A DNA stretch of 37,344 bases, from the NCBI GenBank assembly GCA_051880395.1, contig JBJENW010000345.1:1-37344 (forward strand), written 5' to 3'. The notes beneath the pieces were generated by a model that had not been told where the DNA came from, ran no database searches, and saw nothing but the letters and a program-made list of their open reading frames with translations. The DNA is from JBJENW01 sp051880395. Its GTDB lineage: Bacteria > Bacillota > Clostridia > Lachnospirales > Lachnospiraceae. The translations under genes and the position numbers were made by a program. Shown piece after piece: positions 30,862-37,344 of this stretch (positions are counted from its first letter, which is position 1; every line of letters starts with the position of its first letter).

Positions 30862-31788
30862 TTATTTCTGTCCTAACAGGCTGTATCCCTGTGTAACAAT
30901 ATCATCTATAATTTCTTTACAGGTTTCTTCTTTTTTGACCATACCTGCAATCTGACCTGCCATAACGGTTCCTTCCTTCACATCGCCTTCTACGACCGCT
31001 TTTCGAAGTCCTCCGACAGTCAGAAGCTCTAACTCTTCAAACGTAGCTCCTTCTTCTTCCATCTTCAGATATTCCTTCGTCATCGGGTTGCGAAGTGACC
31101 GAACCGGATGTCCGTTTTTACGACCGGTTACAACAGAATCAATATCTTTTGCTTTAATGATTCGCTGTTTGTAATTTTCATGACACCAACATTCTTTTGC
31201 TGTCACAAAACGTGTTCCCACCTGGACAGCTTCTGCACCGAGCATAAATGCTGCTGCAAAACCTCTGCCATCTGCAATACCACCTGCTGCAATGACCGGA
31301 ATATTTACCGCATCCACCACCTGCGGAACCAATGTCATCGTGGTAGCTGATCCAATATGTCCGCCAGACTCTGTACCCTCTGCGATCACGGCATCTACGC
31401 CGCCTTTTTCCATCATACGGGCCAAAGCCACACTTGCAACGACCGGTATCACTTTACAATTTGCATTTTTCCATAATTCCATGTATTTTCCCGGATTGCC
31501 TGCGCCGGTTGTAACCACAGGGACACCTTCCTCTACGATTACCTTTGCCACATTATCCGCATCCGGATTTAATAACATCACGTTTACACCAAACGGTTTG
31601 TCTGTCAATTCTTTTGTCTTGCGAATTTCTTCGCGTACCCAGTCTGCCGGTGCATTACCGGAACCAATGATTCCAAGTCCCCCTGCGTTTGATACGGCGG
31701 CTGCCAAGCTATGCTCGGCAACCCATGCCATACCGCCTTGGAAGATCGGGTACTCAATTCCTAACATGTCTGTTACCCTTGTCTTCAT
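30862..31788 (-). CDS. fabK: Enoyl-ACP reductase II (FMN type)
   Basis: This 308 aa flavoprotein of the 2-nitropropane dioxygenase-like TIM barrel catalyses the last reduction of each elongation cycle. Motifs are IEYPIFQGGMAWVAEHSLAA, GGLGIIGSGN, AEGTESGGHIG (FMN region) and IAAGGIADGRGFAAAFMLGA. Its presence as the reductase of the operon means that a FabI-type enzyme may be absent. Its ATG follows the acpP stop with no gap, so translation is probably coupled. Confidence 0.95.
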   Translation of the reverse strand: MKTRVTDMLGIEYPIFQGGMAWVAEHSLAAAVSNAGGLGIIGSGNAPADWVREEIRKTKELTDKPFGVNVMLLNPDADNVAKVIVEEGVPVVTTGAGNPGKYMELWKNANCKVIPVVASVALARMMEKGGVDAVIAEGTESGGHIGSATTMTLVPQVVDAVNIPVIAAGGIADGRGFAAAFMLGAEAVQVGTRFVTAKECWCHENYKQRIIKAKDIDSVVTGRKNGHPVRSLRNPMTKEYLKMEEEGATFEELELLTVGGLRKAVVEGDVKEGTVMAGQIAGMVKKEETCKEIIDDIVTQGYSLLGQK

Positions 31789-32022
31789 TTATTCTTCCAC
31801 GCCCTTACCTTTTAAGTATTCCACTACGTCTCCAACAGTTGCAATGTTTTCCAAATCTTCAGATGGGATTTCTACATTGTACTCATCCTCTAAAGCCATA
31901 ACCAACTCAAATAAATCCAGGGAATCTGCTCCCAAATCATCTTTGAAGGATGTCTCCTTTGTAATTTCTACATCCTCTACATTTAACTGCTCCTTAATAA
32001 TTTCTGTTAATCTTTCAAACAT
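31789..32022 (-). CDS. acpP: Acyl carrier protein
   Basis: This 77 aa acidic four-helix protein carries growing acyl chains on a phosphopantetheine attached to Ser34 in LGADSLDLFELV. The conserved EDEYNVEIPSED lies in helix III. It is the first gene of the fatty-acid operon, with AGGAG upstream and a canonical promoter and dyad operator at 32068-32108. Confidence 0.96.
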   Translation of the reverse strand: MFERLTEIIKEQLNVEDVEITKETSFKDDLGADSLDLFELVMALEDEYNVEIPSEDLENIATVGDVVEYLKGKGVEE

Positions 32023-32067
32023 AACTCTCTTTCTCCTGTCTTTTTTGTTGTTTTAGTAAAGCATTAT

Positions 32068-32080
32068 TTTGATAATCAAA
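32068..32080 (-). promoter_or_regulatory. FabT-type operator TTTGATTATCAAA
   Basis: A perfect 13-bp dyad lies just after the -10 box of the acpP promoter, over the transcription start. It equals the core of the binding site known for FabT, the MarR-family repressor of fatty-acid genes in streptococci. A bound repressor would block the whole fab/acc operon. No fabT gene is in the window. Confidence 0.75.
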
Positions 32081-32108
32081 GTATAACCATATCTCCTTTT
32101 TTTGTCAA
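32080..32108 (-). promoter_or_regulatory. SigA-type promoter of the fab/acc operon
   Basis: On the minus strand a perfect TTGACA (32108-32103), a 17-base spacer and TATACT (32085-32080) lie about 60 bases before acpP. Its -35 box is back to back with that of the divergent DUF1292 promoter. Confidence 0.85.
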
Positions 32109-32115
32109 CAGGCAA

Positions 32116-32144
32116 TTGACTTTTTAAAAATGCTTTTTTATAAT
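32116..32144 (+). promoter_or_regulatory. SigA-type promoter of the DUF1292 gene
   Basis: TTGACT (32116-32121), a 17-base spacer and a perfect TATAAT (32139-32144) lie about 47 bases before the start codon, divergent from the acpP promoter with 7 bases between the two -35 boxes. Confidence 0.85.
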
Positions 32145-32190
32145 GAATTTGTATCAACAAATCACAGAAAAATTGAAGTGAGGTATTCAA

Positions 32191-32499
32191 ATGGAAAAAA
32201 ACAATGCTACTCCTGAAGAAGAGGATTTACTTGTCACTCTCGAACTTGACGACGGTTCTGAATCAGAATGTCGCGTACTGACAATCTTTGAAGCCGGCGA
32301 GCGCGATTATATCGTTCTGCTTCCGTTAGATGAAGATGGAAATGACAACGAAGAAGGACTGGTTTATATTTATCGTTACAGTGAAACAGATGACGGGGAT
32401 CCGATACTTGAAAACATTGAAAGCGATGAAGAATATGAACTTGTCTCAGATGCATTCGATGAACTTGTAGAAGTAGAAGAAATCGAAGACGAAGAATAA
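32191..32499 (+). CDS. DUF1292 family acidic protein
   Basis: This 102 aa, very acidic protein shows the DUF1292 pattern: LVTLELDDGSESECRVLTIFEAGERDYIVLLP, then EGLVYIYRYSE and a C-terminal acidic run. Function is unknown in all Firmicutes that carry it. Predicted to be a small soluble beta-rich protein. GTGAGG precedes the start. It is transcribed alone from its own strong promoter and ends at the terminator 32502-32536, which overlaps the 3' end of the helicase gene. Confidence 0.85.
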   Translation: MEKNNATPEEEDLLVTLELDDGSESECRVLTIFEAGERDYIVLLPLDEDGNDNEEGLVYIYRYSETDDGDPILENIESDEEYELVSDAFDELVEVEEIEDEE

Positions 32500-32501
32500 A
32501 A

Positions 32502-32536
32502 AAGACCCGGAGTATTAACGCTCCGGGCTTTTGTTT
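32502..32536 (+). terminator. Terminator after the DUF1292 gene
   Basis: CCCGGAG (32506-32512) pairs with CTCCGGG (32521-32527), then CTTTTGTTTT. The right arm lies within the last codons of the convergent helicase gene. Confidence 0.8.
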
Positions 32537-34383
32537 TCTGTTTGTTCAAGTGCAAATCCCGCTTCTTCGATAAACCGAGAACCGTCCATTTCATGTCCGT
32601 TCATTTTTCTCACTGCTGAGAGATGAAGTGCATCTTTTGCCCGCGTCATTCCCACATAAAACAAACGTCGTTCCTCTTCAATCTCTGCATCAAACACTGC
32701 CTTTTTATAAGGCATCATTCCCTCATTTACATCAATGATATAGACAACCGCATACTCTAACCCCTTCGAACTGTGCAGCGTTGCCAATGAAACGCTGTTT
32801 GGCAGCTCATTTTTCTGTTTCTGTTGTTTTTCTAGTTCCTTTGAATACTCCTCGATGTGATTGAGCCACTCATCATAATTGCGGTATCCACGTGCACCGT
32901 CCTGCAGCTCATCAAGCGTCTCAAATAATTCTTCCGGCTTCAATTTCCGGTATGCCGCATACTCTGTCAGATAATCATCATAGCCGATTCCTTTTCGAAT
33001 ATAATTGATCGCCGCAAACGGTGTCACCCGGGTCAGAACTTTCAGGTCGCATTCTAATTTTTCAATCCTCTCGGCCACCCACGGCTGCTGCTGCGCCTCA
33101 TAATAATTTTTCCATTCTTCAAAAGAAACCGTCTCTTTCGCCAGGCTGTCCCTGCTCAGATATCGTTTCGGCCGATTCATGATCTGCAAAAAATCACTAC
33201 GTTTTCTGCCTCCGAATGCAAGTTTAAAATACGTCAAAATATCCCGCGCGATCCAGTGGTCGTACAGATTCGGAATTTTATCTTTTGTCTTAAACGGAAT
33301 ATTGTACTCCATCAGCTGTTCCATCAGAATCCGCGGCTGCGTATTGGTCCGAAACAAAATCGCAATTTCTTCAAACGCAACTCCGCGTTTCACATAGTAC
33401 TGAATGCTGTTGATCACACGACGGCTTTCCTGCCATTGATCGTCAAACACTTCAAATGTCACGGTTCCCTGTTCTGGACGAAAGGAACGGATTTTTTTGG
33501 AAAAACGATCTTTATTTTGATTGATCACCTGAAGCGATGTTGTCGTAATTTTCTTTCTGGAACGGTAATTGACATTCAAAAGAATCTCTTTGGCATCCGG
33601 ATAATCCTTTTTAAAATTCAGCATGATCTCCGGCTTTGCGCCACGAAAACGATAGATGGACTGATCATCATCTCCCACCACAAACAGATTATTTTCCGGC
33701 GCCGCAAGCATTTTTACAATCTCAAACTGCAGACGATTGATATCCTGAAACTCATCGATCAGTATGTATGAAAACTTTTTCTGCCAGGCCGCGAGAATAT
33801 CCGGTCTTTCCCGAAACAGTTCATAGCAATATACCAGCATATCGTCAAAATCCAGCAGGCGATTTCGATACAGACAATTCTGATACTTTGTATAAATTTC
33901 CCGAAACTCCTTTTCTCCACAGTTTTTCGCATAATAATTTTCCAATGAAATGCCTGTATTTTTGATCAGGCTGACCTCCCCTAAGAGCGACGCAATAAAC
34001 TCCCCTTCATCCTCATATTCCAGATGCATCTGATTCACCAGTTCTTTCATAAACTGATATTTCTGCTCCTCCCGAATGATATTTTGTGCCGTGTAATGAT
34101 ATGCATGCTTTAAAACGCTGAAAAACACAGCGTGAAACGTTCCAAAGGTCACTCTCGTACTTTTTGTCCCGCGTAAACTTAAATGCCGCTGTTTCATTTC
34201 CACAGCTGCCGCTTTTGTAAATGTGATCACCAGAATTTTCGACGGTTTCACTCCACAGTCATCAATGAGATGGCTGACACGATTTGTGATCACAGCCGTC
34301 TTTCCCGACCCCGGTCCCGCTAAGACCAGCGCAGGCCCGTCTGTATGTGCAATTGCTTTTTTTTGCGCTTTGTTAAAATCCAT
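32515..34383 (-). CDS. UvrD/PcrA-like superfamily I DNA helicase
   Basis: This 622 aa ATP-dependent 3'-5' helicase has motif I GPGSGKTAVITNRV, motif Ia ITFTKAAAVEMKQR, motif II LIDEFQD, motif III GDDDQSIYRFRGA, motif IV VNYRSRKKI, motif V LATLHSSKGLEYAVVYI and motif VI EERRLFYVGMTRAKD. It is about 100 residues shorter than PcrA/UvrD and lacks the long C-terminal tail. A repair role is likely. The start is preceded by AAAAGGAG. It is a single gene, divergent from aroE. It is not adjacent to the OLD-type nuclease, so it is not a Gabija partner. Confidence 0.9.
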   Translation of the reverse strand: MDFNKAQKKAIAHTDGPALVLAGPGSGKTAVITNRVSHLIDDCGVKPSKILVITFTKAAAVEMKQRHLSLRGTKSTRVTFGTFHAVFFSVLKHAYHYTAQNIIREEQKYQFMKELVNQMHLEYEDEGEFIASLLGEVSLIKNTGISLENYYAKNCGEKEFREIYTKYQNCLYRNRLLDFDDMLVYCYELFRERPDILAAWQKKFSYILIDEFQDINRLQFEIVKMLAAPENNLFVVGDDDQSIYRFRGAKPEIMLNFKKDYPDAKEILLNVNYRSRKKITTTSLQVINQNKDRFSKKIRSFRPEQGTVTFEVFDDQWQESRRVINSIQYYVKRGVAFEEIAILFRTNTQPRILMEQLMEYNIPFKTKDKIPNLYDHWIARDILTYFKLAFGGRKRSDFLQIMNRPKRYLSRDSLAKETVSFEEWKNYYEAQQQPWVAERIEKLECDLKVLTRVTPFAAINYIRKGIGYDDYLTEYAAYRKLKPEELFETLDELQDGARGYRNYDEWLNHIEEYSKELEKQQKQKNELPNSVSLATLHSSKGLEYAVVYIIDVNEGMMPYKKAVFDAEIEEERRLFYVGMTRAKDALHLSAVRKMNGHEMDGSRFIEEAGFALEQTENKSPER

Positions 34384-34438
34384 ATTGCGATGTTACTCCT
34401 TTTTCTATTGAATGTGAATTTTTCAGTTGATTTTTCGC

Positions 34439-34467
34439 TTGACGCACTCCCTGTTTAAGCTTATGAT
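34439..34467 (+). promoter_or_regulatory. SigA-type promoter of aroE
   Basis: TTGACG (34439-34444), a 17-base spacer and TATGAT (34462-34467) lie about 32 bases before the aroE start codon. Confidence 0.75.
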
Positions 34468-34483
34468 AAAAGTAACTTTTATC
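34465..34483 (+). promoter_or_regulatory. 19-bp perfect palindromic operator of aroE
   Basis: GATAAAAGTAACTTTTATC is a perfect inverted repeat (9-bp arms around one A). It overlaps the end of the -10 box and covers the transcription start, ending just before AAAGGAG. This is the position of a repressor site; alternatively it forms a small hairpin in the leader next to the ribosome binding site. The regulator is unknown. Confidence 0.65.
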
Positions 34484-34498
34484 AAAGGAGATAGTATT

Positions 34499-35368
34499 AT
34501 GAATAGAGAATTAACCGGACACACCCGTTTGGCTTGTCTGCTCGGAAGCCCTGTGGCTCACAGCATTTCCCCGCAGATGCACAACGCTGCTTTTGAATCA
34601 CTTGGCATAGACGCCGCTTATCTGGCATTTGATGTTGGAGAAGAAAATCTCGCCACTGCCGTAGAAGCTCTTCGAAAAATGAACGTCCTCGGCTTTAATC
34701 TGACCATGCCGGATAAAAATAAAATGTGTGAACTCTGCGATGAACTTTCCACAGCTGCCCGCATCGGCGGTGCTGTAAACACGGTAGAAAACCGTGACGG
34801 CAAATTCATCGGACACACCACAGACGGTATCGGCTTTATGCATGCCTGCAAAGATTCCGGTTTCGATATCATCGGTAAAAAAATGACACTGCTCGGCGCC
34901 GGCGGTGCTGCAACGGCTGTTTTGGTACAGGCCGCATTAGATGGTCTTTCCGAGATTTCCGTATTCAGCCTGCATGATGCATTCTGGGACCGCGCCGAAC
35001 GTATTGTCAATGAATTAAATGAGGAAACTGATTGTAAAGTCACGTTATACGATTTTGATGACCCGGAAATTTTACGACGCGAAATTGCATCGAGTGCCAT
35101 TTTAACAAACGGAACCTCCGTCGGCATGGCACCGAAAACAGACAATTGTCTGATCACCGATGTGACCATGCTTCGCAAAGACCTGATGGTATTTGATGTC
35201 ATCTATAATCCGGAAGAAACCAAGCTTCTACGACTGGCAAAAGAGGCCGGATGCCGCACCGCAAACGGTCTGTATATGCTTCTCTATCAGGGTGCTGCCG
35301 CTTTCAAGATCTGGACCGGAAAAGATATGCCGGTAGAAAAGATCAAGGAAAAATATTTTAAACGTTAA
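34499..35368 (+). CDS. aroE: Shikimate dehydrogenase
   Basis: This 289 aa NADPH enzyme reduces 3-dehydroshikimate to shikimate. The substrate domain has LLGSPVAHSISPQMHNAAF and the catalytic Lys73 in FNLTMPDK; Asp109 lies in HTTDGIGF (usual NTDG reads TTDG). The cofactor loop is LLGAGGAATAV, and ANGLYMLLYQGAAAF ends the family block. The start at 34499 was chosen because AAAGGAG is 8 bases upstream; an upstream start at 34427 would place the promoter inside the gene. It is monocistronic, with aroD and a shikimate kinase gene convergent on the other strand. Confidence 0.93.
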   Translation: MNRELTGHTRLACLLGSPVAHSISPQMHNAAFESLGIDAAYLAFDVGEENLATAVEALRKMNVLGFNLTMPDKNKMCELCDELSTAARIGGAVNTVENRDGKFIGHTTDGIGFMHACKDSGFDIIGKKMTLLGAGGAATAVLVQAALDGLSEISVFSLHDAFWDRAERIVNELNEETDCKVTLYDFDDPEILRREIASSAILTNGTSVGMAPKTDNCLITDVTMLRKDLMVFDVIYNPEETKLLRLAKEAGCRTANGLYMLLYQGAAAFKIWTGKDMPVEKIKEKYFKR

Positions 35369-35389
35369 GTATTTTCAAACTGTTTTTAT

Positions 35390-35431
35390 TCAGCCAGACG
35401 GTGTTTTCAGACCCGTCCGGCTGATTTTTTT
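35390..35431 (+). terminator. Terminator after aroE
   Basis: TCAGCCAGACGG (35390-35401) pairs with CCGTCCGGCTGA (35413-35424) with one mismatch, followed by seven T. Confidence 0.88.
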
Positions 35432-35473
35432 ATTTCCATAAACACACGCACGACTTTTTCGTAAAAGGGCTGA

Positions 35474-36223
35474 TCACAACACTTCTAAAATGTGCAATAA
35501 TTCTGCTGCAGGAATCTGCCCTGGTGCTGATGCTTTTTGTGCTGATCCAAATGTCACTGCAGAACCTGTCAGCGTTCCACACAACCGGCTCACCACACCG
35601 TCTTTTCCCATCGACATCGTGATGATCGGTCGATTAGCATAGCGTTCTGTCATTTCCATTGTCGCAGAAAGCAGTGTCAATACATCTTCTTTTTTTTGCG
35701 GCATTACAGCCAGTTTCGGAATATCTGCTCCCATCTGCTGCATGGTCTTTAAGATGGAAAGAATCTGTTCTTTCGATGGCGTCTCGTGAAAATGATGATT
35801 CGATGCGATCACTTTTACACCATCTGCCTGAAGATTCCGGATCAACTCTGCTGTTTTTTCTGCAGCAAAAAACACCTCAACATCTACAAGATCTACCACT
35901 CCACTCTTTGCCGCCTGCTCTAGCAATGCTGTATATGCGTTCCATTCGATGTTTCGTTCTCCGCCCTCCTGTTTCGTTCGAAACGTAAATAAAAGCGGTC
36001 GCTCTCCCAAAATAAACCGCAGTTTTTCTGCCATCTGCACAACCGCTTGTGCATCCGTCACATTTTCAAAAAAATCTACCCGCCATTCCACCAAATCTGC
36101 CGGAAGTGCCAAAATATTTTTTGCTTCTGCCGCAATCTCATCCTCTGTTTTTCCCACGATCGGCACGCAGATTTTCGGTCTGCCTTCCCCGATCGTAAGA
36201 TTTCGCACTTGTACTGTATTCAT
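35474..36223 (-). CDS. aroD: Type I 3-dehydroquinate dehydratase
   Basis: This 249 aa enzyme converts 3-dehydroquinate to 3-dehydroshikimate via a Schiff base. Lys170 (IPKLAVMP) is the imine lysine and His143 (SNHHFHETP) the general base, matching the numbering of the enterobacterial enzyme. VEWRVDFFENV and SMGKDGVVSRLCGTLTGS are further family blocks. Its start lies 9 bases after the stop of the shikimate kinase gene, so the two are co-transcribed. It supplies the substrate for AroE, which lies convergently next door. Confidence 0.95.
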   Translation of the reverse strand: MNTVQVRNLTIGEGRPKICVPIVGKTEDEIAAEAKNILALPADLVEWRVDFFENVTDAQAVVQMAEKLRFILGERPLLFTFRTKQEGGERNIEWNAYTALLEQAAKSGVVDLVDVEVFFAAEKTAELIRNLQADGVKVIASNHHFHETPSKEQILSILKTMQQMGADIPKLAVMPQKKEDVLTLLSATMEMTERYANRPIITMSMGKDGVVSRLCGTLTGSAVTFGSAQKASAPGQIPAAELLHILEVL

Positions 36224-36232
36224 TCTTTTCTC

Positions 36233-36838
36233 CTATTTCAAAAGCGCCTGCACGATCTCGCATCCAATCTGGGCTCTTGTTTTTGCGTCTGTATCAATAA
36301 AAATCTCCGCTGCCGCCTCATACTTTTTGCGACGCTGTTCCATTAATTCCGCGATATGTTCCACCGTTTTATTCTGCTCTAACAGTGGCCGGCTGTGATC
36401 ATTTTTTACCCGTTCAAATACCGTTTCCGGCTTTGCACGCAGTAACACGACTTTTCCGTTTTTCTTCATTTCCGCTACATTGCGTTCCCGCATCGGTACA
36501 CCACCGCCACAGGAGATCACTACATTTTTCTGCTGCTGTAAGGAAATCAAAAGATTCGTCTCTAAGTCACGAAAATATGGCTCCCCTTTTTTTTCAAAAA
36601 TTTCTGAGATCGGCATTCCTTCCTGCTCCACGATTCTTTGATCCATCTCAATGACTTCCATTCCAAAAATATCTTTCAGATAGGCAGAAATTGTTGATTT
36701 TCCGCATCCCATAAAGCCGATCAATACGATATTGTAATCAAACACCTGTGCTGCCTGCTCAGGATTTTCTTTGGTCAGACGCTCTAATTTTTCCACATCT
36801 GCTGTTTTTAATTGTTCTCTCAATTCTTCTGTTGTCAT
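36233..36838 (-). CDS. aroK: Shikimate kinase with N-terminal extension
   Basis: This 201 aa enzyme phosphorylates shikimate with ATP. The kinase domain begins near residue 35 with NIVLIGFMGCGKST (Walker A Lys47), then EMDQRIVEQEGMPISEIF (substrate Asp), FRDLETNLL, ISCGGGVPMRERN and the lid region RPLLEQN. About 34 charged helical residues precede it (MTTEELREQL and onward), absent in standard AroK; their role is unknown. The start at 36838 overlaps the stop of the Nudix gene as ATGA, with AAGGAAGG upstream, so translation is coupled. A longer frame to 36895 is not supported. Confidence 0.9.
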   Translation of the reverse strand: MTTEELREQLKTADVEKLERLTKENPEQAAQVFDYNIVLIGFMGCGKSTISAYLKDIFGMEVIEMDQRIVEQEGMPISEIFEKKGEPYFRDLETNLLISLQQQKNVVISCGGGVPMRERNVAEMKKNGKVVLLRAKPETVFERVKNDHSRPLLEQNKTVEHIAELMEQRRKKYEAAAEIFIDTDAKTRAQIGCEIVQALLK

Positions 36839-37344
36839 CCTCTTTTTCCTTCCTTTTTGCGTGGTAGCATCTCTAGTTCCTCCGGGAAAATACAATTCGG
36901 TATCGTGTGTTCTGCCACTGCTTTTTTACATCCTTCAAAATCAAACCAGCGCACGGATTCCACCTCTTCCTCCTGCAGGGTAAAGGCGTCCTCATCCTGA
37001 TCGAGCCAAAGTGCAAACACACTGCTCACCTGGTTGTCTGAAAATCCGCGATTATGAAATTCCCGTTCAAAATGAAACAGCCGCTTTCCGCAAAAGATCA
37101 GCTGCTTTTCTGTCGCTGTATATCCAAGTTCTTCCTGCAGCTCCCGCAGTGCCGATGTCACATAGTCCTGTCCCGCGGGGATATGCCCTGCGCTGGAGAT
37201 GTCGTAGCACCCCGGAAACGAATCTTTATTCTGACTGCGCTTTTGCAGTAAGATCTGTAATCTTCCTTCTTTTTCTCTCAAGATCCAGACATGCGAGGTC
37301 CGATGCCGGATTCCCTTTTCGTGTGCCTCTTTGCGGGAAATGAT
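36835..37344 (-). CDS. Nudix hydrolase, 5' end outside window
   Basis: The 169 visible codons show a Nudix hydrolase of the isopentenyl-diphosphate-isomerase-like type: HRTSHVWILREKEGRLQILLQKRS, then CYDISSAGHIPAG and the Nudix box core RELQEELGY with the metal-binding glutamates. The first Glu of the box is Gln here (GHIPAGQD). The frame is open to the window edge (SRKEAHEKGIRHRTSHV precedes a TTG at 37281 that could be mistaken for a start), so the true start lies outside. The stop overlaps the shikimate kinase start by 4 bases. The substrate is an unknown nucleoside or isoprenoid diphosphate. Confidence 0.88.
   Translation of the reverse strand: MISRKEAHEKGIRHRTSHVWILREKEGRLQILLQKRSQNKDSFPGCYDISSAGHIPAGQDYVTSALRELQEELGYTATEKQLIFCGKRLFHFEREFHNRGFSDNQVSSVFALWLDQDEDAFTLQEEEVESVRWFDFEGCKKAVAEHTIPNCIFPEELEMLPRKKEGKRG

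Noticed and set aside
12059..34383. A Gabija-like defence pair (OLD nuclease plus UvrD-like helicase)
   Set aside because: The two genes are 18.6 kb apart, on different strands and surrounded by housekeeping genes; Gabija genes are adjacent.
37281..37281. TTG at 37281 as the start of the Nudix gene
   Set aside because: The frame continues upstream to the window edge with residues typical of the family, so the gene is cut by the window.

Overview
The window looks like chromosomal core DNA of a low-to-moderate GC, spore-forming anaerobic Firmicute, most likely a Clostridia member of the Lachnospiraceae type (inference). The grounds are CodY, a sporulation sigma factor of the SigK type, a FabK-based fatty-acid cluster in the order acpP-fabK-fabD-fabG-fabF-accB-fabZ-accC-accD-accA, a ThrH-type phosphotransferase, DUF134/NifX-like and DUF1292 genes, and strong AGGAG ribosome binding sites throughout. 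No rRNA, tRNA, CRISPR array, transposase or phage genes were seen.

Layout. 1-4.2 kb: a minus-strand operon of a DUF454 membrane protein and a CydDC-like heterodimeric ABC exporter, with a promoter and a dyad operator. 4.2-4.8 kb: a gene-free block holding a half copy and a complete copy of a long fold-back (inverted repeat) element; the end of a third copy lies at 1-83. 4.8-9.4 kb: lactate permease, thrH, a CobW/G3E GTPase and an unrecognised protein with a duplicated N-terminal unit and a long acidic Met/Pro-rich tail. 9.4-14 kb: NifX-like and DUF134 genes under a double palindromic operator, a HAD phosphatase, a zinc-dependent phospholipase C-like protein, and an OLD-type ATPase-TOPRIM nuclease with a cysteine cluster. 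13.9-20.4 kb: the minus-strand series sigK, comM/yifB, dprA, topA, codY. 20.4-24.2 kb: an RluA-family pseudouridine synthase, a DUF5662 gene, and a GH13 debranching-like protein whose catalytic residues are all replaced. 24.2-32 kb: the type II fatty-acid synthesis operon, broken by a 100-N assembly gap between accD and accA and controlled by a promoter with a perfect FabT-type dyad. 32-37.3 kb: DUF1292 protein, a UvrD-like helicase, aroE with a 19-bp palindromic operator, then aroD, an extended shikimate kinase and a Nudix hydrolase cut by the window edge.

How it fits together. The fab/acc genes form one malonyl-CoA and acyl-chain elongation unit, but fabH and a fabT regulator gene are not in the window. 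aroE, aroD and the shikimate kinase supply three consecutive shikimate-pathway steps. comM-dprA-topA-codY is a core DNA-uptake/topology/global-regulation neighbourhood. The least explained parts are the fold-back element family, the duplicated-domain acidic protein, the GH13 pseudoenzyme and several clear but unassigned operators. All family calls come from reading motifs by eye; no database search was made.
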